A stretch of 64,000 bases of DNA from Brachybacterium equifaecis (GTDB lineage Bacteria; Actinomycetota; Actinomycetes; Actinomycetales; Dermabacteraceae): assembly GCF_023509525.1 (NCBI RefSeq), contig NZ_JAKNCJ010000002.1:248001-312000 (forward strand), written 5' to 3'. Below are positions 26,501 through 34,370 of this stretch, one piece after another. Position 1 is the stretch's first letter. Every line of letters begins with the position of its first letter. The notes under the pieces were generated by a model. The model was given only the letters and a program-made list of their open reading frames with translations, searched no databases and was not told the DNA's origin. A program made the position numbers and the translations under genes.

Positions 26501-27670
26501 TCACTTTCCGCTTGCGGCCAGCTCGGCGACCTTCGCCGCGCCGCCGTCCATGGTGTCGGCCAGGGTGACCAGGGGATGGTTGGCATCGGCGAGGATCTTC
26601 CGACCCTCCTCCACGTTGTTGCCGTCCAGTCGCACGACCAGCGGCTTCGTGGCCGCATCGCCGAGCTTCTCGAGGGCGCCGACGATGCCGTTGGCGACGG
26701 CGTCGCACGCGGTGATGCCGCCGAAGACGTTCACGAACACGGCGCGCACCTGCTCGTCGCCGAGGATGACGTCGAGGCCGTTTGCCATGACCTCGGCCGA
26801 GGCGCCGCCGCCGATGTCGAGGAAGTTCGCCGGCTTCACGCCGTGGCTCTCGCCTGCGTACGCGACGACGTCGAGGGTCGACATGACCAGTCCGGCGCCG
26901 TTGCCGATGATCCCGACCTCGCCGTCGAGCTTCACGTAGTTGAGGTCGAGCGCCTTGGCCTTGGCCTCCAGCGGATCCTCGGCCTTGGTGTCGACAAGCG
27001 CGGAGTGGTCCTCGTGGCGGAACTCGGCGTTCTCGTCGATGGTGACCTTGCCGTCCAGCGCCACGATCTCGCCCGCACCGGTCTTCACGAGCGGGTTCAC
27101 CTCGACGAGGGTGGCGTCCTCCTCGCGGTAGACGTCCCACAGCTTCTGCAGCACGGGGGCGACCTTCGCGCCGGTCTCGGCGTCGAACTTCGCGGCCTCG
27201 ACGATCTCCTTCGCCTTGGCCTCATCGATGCCGACGTTGGGATCCACGGCCACGCGGGCGAGCGCCTCGGGGCGCTCCACCGCGAGCTGCTCGATCTCCA
27301 TGCCGCCCTCGACCGAGCACATGGCCAGGTAGTTGCGGTTCGCACGGTCCAGCAGCAGCGAGAAGTAGTACTCCTCGGCGATGTCCGCACCGGCCGCGAT
27401 CATCACGCGGTGCACGGTGTGGCCCTTGATGTCCATGCCCAGGATCTCCGAGGCGCGCTGCTCGGCCTCCTCGGGCGACTTCGCGATCTTGACGCCGCCG
27501 GCCTTGCCGCGGCCTCCGACCTTCACCTGCGCCTTGACGACGACGACCGGGGTGCCGATCTTCTCGGCAGCAGCCTTGGCCTCAGCGGGCTCCTCCGCCA
27601 CGATCCCTGCGAGCACGGGCACGCCGTGCTTCTCGAAGAGATCGCGGGCCTGGTATTCGAACAGGTCCAC
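26501..27670 (-). CDS. sucC: Succinyl-CoA ligase [ADP/GDP-forming] beta subunit
   Basis: A 389-residue subunit with N-terminal ATP-grasp domain ([38 protein letters not shown]) and C-terminal CoA-ligase domain ([28 protein letters not shown]). GTG start, AAGGA about 9 nt upstream. In the long leader a TACAGT hexamer near 27755 may be its -10. Pairs with sucD in an alpha2beta2 enzyme in the cytosol. Confidence 0.97.
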   Translation of the reverse strand: MDLFEYQARDLFEKHGVPVLAGIVAEEPAEAKAAAEKIGTPVVVVKAQVKVGGRGKAGGVKIAKSPEEAEQRASEILGMDIKGHTVHRVMIAAGADIAEEYYFSLLLDRANRNYLAMCSVEGGMEIEQLAVERPEALARVAVDPNVGIDEAKAKEIVEAAKFDAETGAKVAPVLQKLWDVYREEDATLVEVNPLVKTGAGEIVALDGKVTIDENAEFRHEDHSALVDTKAEDPLEAKAKALDLNYVKLDGEVGIIGNGAGLVMSTLDVVAYAGESHGVKPANFLDIGGGASAEVMANGLDVILGDEQVRAVFVNVFGGITACDAVANGIVGALEKLGDAATKPLVVRLDGNNVEEGRKILADANHPLVTLADTMDGGAAKVAELAASGK

Positions 27671-27849
27671 GAGTTCATGTCCTTCCGTGTGATCGGCAGC
27701 GGGCGGCGGGCCGTCATCGGCCCTCTCACCGCCCCTCTGGAACGCGCCCCACTGTAGCGACCTCCACTGACATGCGACCCAGCGGAAGCGGCCTGCGCAC
27801 GAGCCACCGGACGGCGCTGTCCCCCAGGCACGGGGTCTACTGTGGCGGC

Positions 27850-28119
27850 GTGGCTCTCCGCTCCCGCTCCCTCGGCTCGCGCATCAAGGACCAGCTGGTC
27901 TTCAGCGTGGTGGCCGTGCTCGCCCTCTTCCTCCTGCTGAGGCTGCTCGGCTTCCGGGCGACCATGCCCGGCCTCCTGCTCTCGATCCTCATCACGGTCG
28001 CCCTCAACGTGGGACTCAGCTACTGGTCGCAGAGCAGCGCGCGGCGCGCTCGGGAATCGGACCGGCCCGTCCGTCGGCCCGACGGCGACATCCGCTGGCG
28101 CGACGATCGGGATCGGTGA
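27850..28119 (+). CDS. DUF4229-like small membrane protein
   Basis: 89 residues: a basic N-terminus ([14 protein letters not shown]), two hydrophobic helices ([19 protein letters not shown] and [15 protein letters not shown]) and a charged Arg/Asp tail. The layout matches actinobacterial DUF4229 proteins; function unknown. GTG is preferred over an upstream ATG because TACTGT lies 6 nt before it and the protein then starts at the conserved helix. Its stop overlaps the next GTG as GTGA. Confidence 0.75.
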   Translation: MALRSRSLGSRIKDQLVFSVVAVLALFLLLRLLGFRATMPGLLLSILITVALNVGLSYWSQSSARRARESDRPVRRPDGDIRWRDDRDR

Positions 28120-28652
28120 GCGCGGTGGCCGACTGGAGAACATACGCGAAGGCCGCGCGCAGCACGGCGCGCAAGCAGGCGCCCGAGCTCGCCCGCCAGG
28201 CGCAGGAGTCCGCGCGGCGCAGCACGCGCCGGGCCGGTCAGTACACGCGCGCCGCGGTGCGCGCAGCCGACGAGGGCACGCGCGACTCCCGCGATTCCGC
28301 GCGCCGCAGCGCGGCCGCCTACGCGACCGTCACCGGGCGCACGCTCAAGCGGGCGCGCGTCGGCGAGCGGCTGCTCGCCGCGTTCCGCGATGCCGTGCTG
28401 ATGGGCCTGTCGATCTCGGTGATCTGGTTCGTGGTCACCCGCACGGGCATCGCCATCCCGTTCAGCGAGGTCCTCGTCGTGATCCTGCTGCTGATGGTGC
28501 TCCGCTTCGGCTGGGCGCTGTGGGCAGGGCTCGGCGGCGAGGATGAGGAGCTGGCGGACGAGGAGCAGTTCCGGGAGGGCACGGGCGAGCGCTCTTTCGA
28601 CGCTCGGGCCGAGGAGCCCGTGCGCCGCACGCGCACCGCTCGGGACCGCTGA
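28116..28652 (+). CDS. Uncharacterised membrane protein with basic coil
   Basis: 178 residues. About 85 residues of Arg/Ala-rich, probably helical, basic sequence (AARSTARKQAPELARQAQES) precede two membrane helices (ISVIWFVVTRTGIAIPF and VLVVILLLMVLRFGWALWAGL) and an acidic tail. Translationally coupled to the DUF4229-like gene, so the two small membrane proteins may act together. Not recognised as a named family. Confidence 0.65.
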   Translation: MSAVADWRTYAKAARSTARKQAPELARQAQESARRSTRRAGQYTRAAVRAADEGTRDSRDSARRSAAAYATVTGRTLKRARVGERLLAAFRDAVLMGLSISVIWFVVTRTGIAIPFSEVLVVILLLMVLRFGWALWAGLGGEDEELADEEQFREGTGERSFDARAEEPVRRTRTARDR

Positions 28653-28759
28653 GGCGGCATCCGACCGGGCCGAACGGCCCGCCCCCGGAGCAGAGTCCGG
28701 GCCTAGCGTGGACGAGGACCGGGCGGAGCCCCTGCCGCTCGGCCTGAACCGAGGAACCC

Positions 28760-31726
28760 ATGCCACGCCCCGACGCTCGCCCGACCCCCGCTGCCGCAGG
28801 CTCTGCCGAGGCGAGCGCAGCCGCTCCCCCGCCCGTCCGGCCATCGCGGCGCAGCTGGCACCGCCGCGCCTCCCGGCCGGTGACGCTGTGGATGATGGCG
28901 CTGATCGTGGTGGTGCTGATCCACCCGCTGATCCCCCAGTCACGCTGGCTGCTCGTGCACATGGTGACCCTGGGCCTCGTGACCACCTCGATCATGGTCT
29001 GGGGCCAGCACTTCGCAGAGGCGCTGCTGAAGACCCGCCTCGGCGAGGAGACGCGCGCCCGGCAGGTGCGCCGCATCCAGCTCCTGACCGCGGGCATCGT
29101 CGTGACGTGCACGGGGATGGTGGGCTCATGGCCGTGGATCGCCAGCGCGGGAGCGCTGCTCGTGAGCGCCGCGATGCTCTGGTACGCGCTCGCTCTCGGT
29201 GCGCAGATCCGCGTCGCCCTGGCCCCGCGCTTCGCTTTCGTGGTGCGCGCCTACCAGGGCGCGGCCTGCCTGCTGCCTGTCGGCGCCCTCATCGGCACGG
29301 TCCTCGCGTTCAGCCCCCCGGAGCCCTGGCTCGGACGCCTGCTGCTCGCCCACCAGCTCATCAACGTGCTCGGCTTCGTGGGGCTGACGATCACCGCCAC
29401 GCTCCTGACGCTGTGGCCGACGGTCCTGCGCACCCGCGCGGACGCGGGCGTCGCCCGGCGCGCGCCCGGCGCGCTTCTCGGGATGGGCATCGGCGCCGTC
29501 GGGGCGGCCGCGTTCGCCCTCACCGGCTTCACCGTCGGCGGGATCGCGTTCCTGCTGTGCTATCTCGCCTGCTTCCTCGTCATCGCAGGGGGACTGGTCT
29601 CCGCGGCCGTGCGCTCGGCGCGCGGCTCTCACCGCACGCCCCTGCCCCTGTTCCCGGTCCTCTCGATCGGCGCGGGCGCGTGCTGGTTCGCGGTGACCCT
29701 CGGAGCGCTCGCGGTGATGTGGCGGCGCTCCTCCGATGCGCACCTGTCGGCGACCCTGCTGGCCGCCGATCTCCAGGCGCTCACGCTGCCGCTCGTCGTC
29801 GGGTTCGCGCTGCAGGTGCTGCTGGGCGCGATGAGCCACCTGCTCCCGGTGACGATGGGCGGGGGCCCGCGCGCCACCGCCGCTGGTCTGCGGGAGATGT
29901 CGCGCCTCGCTGTGCTGCGCGTGGTCGCCCTGAATCTCGCGCTCGCGCTGTTCGTGCTGATGGATCTCGGCGGCGCCATCGCCCCGGCCCTCTTCTCCGC
30001 GCTCTCCCTCGGCACCGCAGATGCGGCATCCGCCGGTTCGCTCACGCGCGTGCTGCTCTCCAGCTTCGGCTTCGCTGTGCTGCTGGCGTTCGTCGTCCTC
30101 CTGCTGCGGGCGGTCCGTGCGAGCGTCCGCGAGCGACGCGCGGCGATGGCGGCCAGCGGTGCGTCGGCATCGACGCCAGTCGGGGGCCCAGAGGCTCCCG
30201 AACACCCTCCGGCTCCCCCGGCGCCGACGGACCTCGGAATGCCCGTGCGGCCAGTCGAGGAGGTCGGTCCGAGAAGCGGCGCGGTCGGCCGACGGGGTCT
30301 CACGAGCGCGCTGGTCGGCATCGGTTCCGTTCTCGGGGTGACCGCGCTCGGCGGCTCTCTGGATCGCAGCTACGGCTCGTTCGGCGATCCCGCGACCAGC
30401 ACGACCGGCCCTGGTTCGCGCGTCGCTGCGACCGGACGCACCACCACGGTCGCGGTCTCGATGGCCGAGATGCGGTTCACCCCCGATGTGATCGAGGTGC
30501 CGGCGGGAGATGCGCTGGTGATCGAGCTCAAGAACGAGGATCCCCACGACGTCCACGACCTCGTCCTCGCGACGGGCCCGGCGTCCGGTCGTCTGCAGCC
30601 GGGCTCATCCGAGCGCGTCGATGCCGGGGTGATCGGGCATGACGTCGCGGGCTGGTGCTCGATCGTCGGCCATCGCGCGATGGGGATGAGGCTGCAGGTT
30701 ATCGCGATCGGCGGTGCAGCCGCTCCCGCAGCCCCCGCTGCGGCCGTCGCAGCCGACCCCCTCGCACGGGTGCTCGCGGACCTCCAGCAGGCCCCCGCCG
30801 CCGATGCTCCTCCGCGCGATGCCTCGCTGCCGGCGTCGACCGTCGCATCGGCCGAGGGCCAGCGCCTCCGGCTCGAGGTGACAGAGGCCGTCGCAGAGAT
30901 CGCGCCCGGCGTGCGGATGCACGCGATGACGTACAACGGACGCGTCGTCGGACCGGTGATCCGCTCCGAGATCGGGCAGCGCCTCACGGTCGATCTCATC
31001 AACAGCGGCTCGATGGGACATTCGCTGGATCTGCACGCCGGCCGCATCGCACCCGACGGCCCGATGCGCACGATCGCTCCCGGGGAGAGTCTCGAGTACG
31101 CGATCACCACGGAGTACGCAGGCGTGTGGCTCTACCACTGCTCCACGATGCCGATGACCGTCCACCTCGCCTCCGGCATGCTCGGCGCGGTGATCGTGCC
31201 GCCGCAGGGGATCGCGGTCGCGGATCGGGAGTTCGTGCTCGTGCAGTCCGATCACTACCTCGTGCCCATCGGCGCCGAGGACTTCGATACGGCGATGACC
31301 GGGCACGAGGGCCACGAGGCGATGGAGCCTGGCGCCGCACCGGCGCACCCCGTCTCCCCTGCGAAGATCGCGGCGGAGCGACCGGATTTCACCGTGTTCA
31401 ACGGTCACGCGAACCAGTACGTCCACGCCCCGCTGCAGGCGCGCGTTGGCGAGCGCGTGCGCATCTGGGTGCTCGCCGCGGGGCCGAGCCGCGGGATCTC
31501 CTTCCACGTGGTCGGGGCCGTGTTCGACACGGTCTTCCGCGAGGGCGAGTACCTGCTGCGGCCCGACAGCGCGACCGGCGGTGGCTCGCAGGTGCTGCAC
31601 CTCGGCCCTGCGCAGGGCGGTTTCGTGGAGACGGTGTTCGACGAGCCCGGGACCTACACGGCCGTGAACCACGCCTTCGCGGACATGGAGCGCGGCGCGC
31701 GGGCCCTCATCTCGGTGACCGGCTGA
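28760..31726 (+). CDS. Membrane-cupredoxin-NirK fusion copper oxidase
   Basis: 988 residues in three modules. (1) About 40-440: some 11-12 membrane helices with conserved-looking His in LLVHMVTLGLVTT, AHQLINVLGFV and AMSHLLPVTMGGG, reminiscent of NnrS/heme-copper-oxidase-like membrane proteins. (2) About 560-655: a cupredoxin with H599, C633, H638 and probably M643 (type 1 Cu). (3) About 700-988: a two-domain NirK-like oxidase with type 1 ligands H754, C794, H802, M807, type 2 ligands H759, H793, H971, and D757 and H916 where NirK has its catalytic Asp and His. By inference a Cu nitrite reductase or multicopper oxidase with built-in electron donor. Start ATG with GAGGA. It overlaps the tetR tail by 20 bp. 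Confidence 0.82.
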   Translation: MPRPDARPTPAAAGSAEASAAAPPPVRPSRRSWHRRASRPVTLWMMALIVVVLIHPLIPQSRWLLVHMVTLGLVTTSIMVWGQHFAEALLKTRLGEETRARQVRRIQLLTAGIVVTCTGMVGSWPWIASAGALLVSAAMLWYALALGAQIRVALAPRFAFVVRAYQGAACLLPVGALIGTVLAFSPPEPWLGRLLLAHQLINVLGFVGLTITATLLTLWPTVLRTRADAGVARRAPGALLGMGIGAVGAAAFALTGFTVGGIAFLLCYLACFLVIAGGLVSAAVRSARGSHRTPLPLFPVLSIGAGACWFAVTLGALAVMWRRSSDAHLSATLLAADLQALTLPLVVGFALQVLLGAMSHLLPVTMGGGPRATAAGLREMSRLAVLRVVALNLALALFVLMDLGGAIAPALFSALSLGTADAASAGSLTRVLLSSFGFAVLLAFVVLLLRAVRASVRERRAAMAASGASASTPVGGPEAPEHPPAPPAPTDLGMPVRPVEEVGPRSGAVGRRGLTSALVGIGSVLGVTALGGSLDRSYGSFGDPATSTTGPGSRVAATGRTTTVAVSMAEMRFTPDVIEVPAGDALVIELKNEDPHDVHDLVLATGPASGRLQPGSSERVDAGVIGHDVAGWCSIVGHRAMGMRLQVIAIGGAAAPAAPAAAVAADPLARVLADLQQAPAADAPPRDASLPASTVASAEGQRLRLEVTEAVAEIAPGVRMHAMTYNGRVVGPVIRSEIGQRLTVDLINSGSMGHSLDLHAGRIAPDGPMRTIAPGESLEYAITTEYAGVWLYHCSTMPMTVHLASGMLGAVIVPPQGIAVADREFVLVQSDHYLVPIGAEDFDTAMTGHEGHEAMEPGAAPAHPVSPAKIAAERPDFTVFNGHANQYVHAPLQARVGERVRIWVLAAGPSRGISFHVVGAVFDTVFREGEYLLRPDSATGGGSQVLHLGPAQGGFVETVFDEPGTYTAVNHAFADMERGARALISVTG

Positions 31727-32381
31727 GACCGCGCACGGAGATCGCGAGGGTCGTCTCCAGGAGCTCCTGCTGGCGCGCCCGCGGCAGATCCAGGAGAGCT
31801 CCCGAGGTGCACAGGACCGAGAGCCCGTGGACGGAAGACCACAGGGCGACCGCGTCCGCGAACGCAGCCTCCCCATAGCCCGCGCCGGGCTCGCCCGCGG
31901 GATCAACGGGGCTTTCGACTGCGAGCCAGCGCTGGACGAGCTCCAGGAGCAGGTCGAACGGACCGTCGCTGCTCTCCCCCACCTCCTCCACCGGGAGGGC
32001 GAATCCGCTGCTCAGCGAGCGGAACAGCATCTGCGACGTGGTCGCGAAGGCGAAGTAGCCGCGCCCTGCGGCCAGGATCCTGCTCTCGAGCGCGCTCTGC
32101 CCGGGGAGCGCCTGCGCCGCGGCGACCGCGGCGGCCATCGACGCGGAGAGCTGTCGGAGGGTCTCTGCGCGCACGGCGGCGACGAGGTCCTCCTGCCCGG
32201 AGAAGTGCCGATAGGCGGCCGACGGGGTCACGCCCGCACGGCGGGCGACCTCCCGCAGCGCGATCGCGCTCGGCCCGCCCTCGGCGGCGAGCTCGACGGC
32301 GATGCGCAGCATCTCCTCGCGGAGGTGGCCGTGATGGTACGGGCGGGCGGCGCGGTCGGCCGGGGTGTTGACATCGTTCAC
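31707..32381 (-). CDS. TetR-family transcriptional regulator
   Basis: 224 residues: TetR N-terminal HTH (IALREVARRAGVTPSAAYRHFSG) and a C-terminal ligand domain of the WHG type (TSQMLFRSLSSGFALP, ALWSSVHGLSVL). GTG start with TAGAGT 6 nt upstream. Two palindromes flank this promoter. It faces the small membrane protein genes at 32450 and 32917, which it probably represses. The C-terminal tail overlaps the convergent oxidase gene. Confidence 0.92.
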   Translation of the reverse strand: MNDVNTPADRAARPYHHGHLREEMLRIAVELAAEGGPSAIALREVARRAGVTPSAAYRHFSGQEDLVAAVRAETLRQLSASMAAAVAAAQALPGQSALESRILAAGRGYFAFATTSQMLFRSLSSGFALPVEEVGESSDGPFDLLLELVQRWLAVESPVDPAGEPGAGYGEAAFADAVALWSSVHGLSVLCTSGALLDLPRARQQELLETTLAISVRGLSRSPR

Positions 32382-32419
32382 ATGGGCACTCTAGCCTGCT
32401 GGAAGTGAACGCCGTTCAC
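32367..32419. promoter_or_regulatory. TetR operators in a divergent promoter
   Basis: The perfect palindrome GTGAACGCCGTTCAC (32405-32419) lies in the tetR -35 region and near the start of the divergent gene. A weaker copy, GTTGACATCGTTCAC (32367-32381), covers the tetR start codon. The minus-strand -10 TAGAGT (32393-32388) lies between. This suggests autoregulation by the adjacent TetR protein. Confidence 0.7.
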
Positions 32420-32449
32420 ATCTGCCGCCCCGTGGATCGGAGCCCCTCG

Positions 32450-32887
32450 ATGGATGTTCTCCTGCTCGCTCTCCTCCTGGTGACGGGATTCGTCGGCTGC
32501 GCGGAGTTCGCCTCGGTCGCGCTCGTGCACCCCGTGATCCGCCGCCTCCCGCTCGAGGCGCAGGCGGTGATGGAGTCCGGGCTGCTGAAGACCTTCGGCC
32601 GCGTGATGCCGATCGGCATGACGGCCGCTGCGATCCTCGGCGGATTCGGAGCCGCACGCTTCGAGCCCGTCTGGTTCACGCTCGCGGCGATCGTGCTCAC
32701 GATCGCGCTGATCGTGACGATCGTCGGGAACGTGCCGATCAATATCTGGCAGGGCCGCGTGCGCACCGGCGAGGTCCCCGAGGGCTTCGCGCGCAAGCGC
32801 CGACGCTGGGACCTCTTCCAGGCGATCCGCGGCACGCTCCAGCTGCTGGGATTCGTGTGCGTCGCGCTCGGCACCGCCTCCCTCTGA
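32450..32887 (+). CDS. DUF1772-family membrane protein
   Basis: 145 residues, about four membrane helices: VLLLALLLVTGFVGCAEFAS, ...GRVMPIGMTAAAILGGFGA, WFTLAAIVLTIALIVTIVGN, ...TLQLLGFVCVALGTASL. The NVPIN motif after helix three is characteristic of the DUF1772/anthrone-oxygenase-like family, often next to a TetR gene. An upstream GTG start (32405) lies inside the operator; ATG at 32450 with GGAG at 7 nt is better. Enzymatic role unproven. Confidence 0.85.
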   Translation: MDVLLLALLLVTGFVGCAEFASVALVHPVIRRLPLEAQAVMESGLLKTFGRVMPIGMTAAAILGGFGAARFEPVWFTLAAIVLTIALIVTIVGNVPINIWQGRVRTGEVPEGFARKRRRWDLFQAIRGTLQLLGFVCVALGTASL

Positions 32888-32916
32888 TCGCCCCTCCCCT
32901 CACGAACAGGACCCCC

Positions 32917-33372
32917 ATGTCTGCTCCCAGCCGCCCCGCACTCCTCAGCCGCCCCGGCCGCCTCGCCGCCGGGCTCACGCTGCTCGCCACCATCGGGATC
33001 GAGCTCGGCGGGAAGTACGTGCTCGACATCAGCCTCGGCGAGATCCCCCGCACCGACTTCCAGCTGCTCTACGCCCGCAGCGGCCACGGCCACGCCGGCG
33101 CTCTCGCCACGCTCGGCATCGCCTCGATCGTGCTGACCGACGCCGCCGGACTGAAAGGCCTCCCCGCGCAGATGGGCCGCTGGGCGATCCCCGCCTCCGC
33201 CGTCCTCATGCCCGCCGGGTTCTTCCTCTCCTCCTCGACGCCCGTCGCCACCGAGCCGAACGCCATGAGCGCGCTCATCACCGTCGGCGGCTTCCTGCTG
33301 GGCGCGGCGCTCGTGGTCGTCGGCGGGACGCTCGCCGTGCACGGGGTGCGCGGGCCGCGCAGCGAGAACTGA
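32917..33372 (+). CDS. Small four-helix membrane protein
   Basis: 151 residues, mostly hydrophobic: LAAGLTLLATIGIELGGKYV, a polar loop with YARSGHGHAGALATLGI, then WAIPASAVLMPAGFFLSSS and ITVGGFLLGAALVVVGGTLA. It follows the DUF1772 gene by 29 nt, probably in the same TetR-controlled unit. Not recognised as a functional family. No strong ribosome-binding site is visible. Confidence 0.7.
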   Translation: MSAPSRPALLSRPGRLAAGLTLLATIGIELGGKYVLDISLGEIPRTDFQLLYARSGHGHAGALATLGIASIVLTDAAGLKGLPAQMGRWAIPASAVLMPAGFFLSSSTPVATEPNAMSALITVGGFLLGAALVVVGGTLAVHGVRGPRSEN

Positions 33373-33440
33373 GCGCCGACGCGCCCGGCAGCTCCGCTCC
33401 CGCCGTGCACAGATGCCGAGCGCGCCCGTAGCCTTCCTGC

Positions 33441-34370
33441 ATGGCCTTCACGATCCGTCCTCTGCGCTTCCCCGACGATGCGCCTGCGGTGCAGGCTCTG
33501 CTCGAGGCATCGCCCGGGTATGCCCGACGCGTCAGCGGCCGCGACAGCGCGCCCGACGCCGGCGCGCGCGTCCTCACGGACATCCCGCCCGATCTGGATC
33601 CATCAGCGAAGACCGTGCTCGGTCTGCTGGACGCTCAGGGAACGCTGCTCGCGATCCTGGACGTGCTGCACCACTGGCCTCGCCCCGGCACCGCGCACAT
33701 CGGGCTGCTGCTCGTGCGGGAGGACCGTGCGAGGCAGGGGCTCGGGCGGCTCCTCCACGACTCCTTCCTCCCCCAGCTCGCCGCCGATCCCACCCTCGAG
33801 CGCCTGCGCGCAGGAATCGTCGGCGCGAATGCCGCGGGGGCGGAGCCGTTCTGGGCCTCGCTCGGATACGCCCCCACTGGGCAGGTCGCCCCGTTCGAGG
33901 ACGGCCTCGTGCACAGCACGACGGCCATCTGGGAACGGTCGCTGCGCTCGGCGGCGCCCGCGCTTCGCGCCTCTGCCCTGCACCATCTGGAGCTCTGGAC
34001 CGCTGACCTCGCCACGTCCGAGCCGGCCTGGGGCTGGCTGCTGGGATCGCTCGGCTGGGGGGCCGAGCGCGTGGAGGGCTGGGAGCTCGGCCGGATCTGG
34101 AGGCACGCCGACGGCTCGTACATCGTGCTCGAGCAGTCCGACGACGTCCGCGGCGCGCGCGCCGATCGCCTCACGCCCGGCATGAACCATGTGGCGCTCA
34201 CGATCTCGGACCGCGGCGCGCTCGACGCCCTGCGCTCTGCCGCACCGGAGCACGGCTGGAGCGAGCTGTTCGCCGCACGCTATCCCCACGCCGGCGGCGA
34301 GGACCACGTGGGCTGGTACGCGGAGAGCCCCGAGGGGATCGAGGTCGAGGTGGTCGCTACAGCTTCGTGA
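33441..34370 (+). CDS. GNAT acetyltransferase fused to a VOC domain
   Basis: 309 residues in two domains. 1-175 is GNAT: IRPLRFPDDAPAVQALLEASPG, then LLLVREDRARQGLGRLLHD with the acetyl-CoA loop RQGLGR. About 178-309 is a VOC/glyoxalase-like domain: HHLELWTADLATSEPAWGWLL, MNHVALTI, GWYAESPEGIEVEVV. Such a fusion may combine a resistance acetyltransferase with a binding or lyase fold; the substrate is unknown. TAGCCT lies 6 nt before ATG. Its stop lies 14 bp inside the convergent pcrA end. Confidence 0.85.
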   Translation: MAFTIRPLRFPDDAPAVQALLEASPGYARRVSGRDSAPDAGARVLTDIPPDLDPSAKTVLGLLDAQGTLLAILDVLHHWPRPGTAHIGLLLVREDRARQGLGRLLHDSFLPQLAADPTLERLRAGIVGANAAGAEPFWASLGYAPTGQVAPFEDGLVHSTTAIWERSLRSAAPALRASALHHLELWTADLATSEPAWGWLLGSLGWGAERVEGWELGRIWRHADGSYIVLEQSDDVRGARADRLTPGMNHVALTISDRGALDALRSAAPEHGWSELFAARYPHAGGEDHVGWYAESPEGIEVEVVATAS

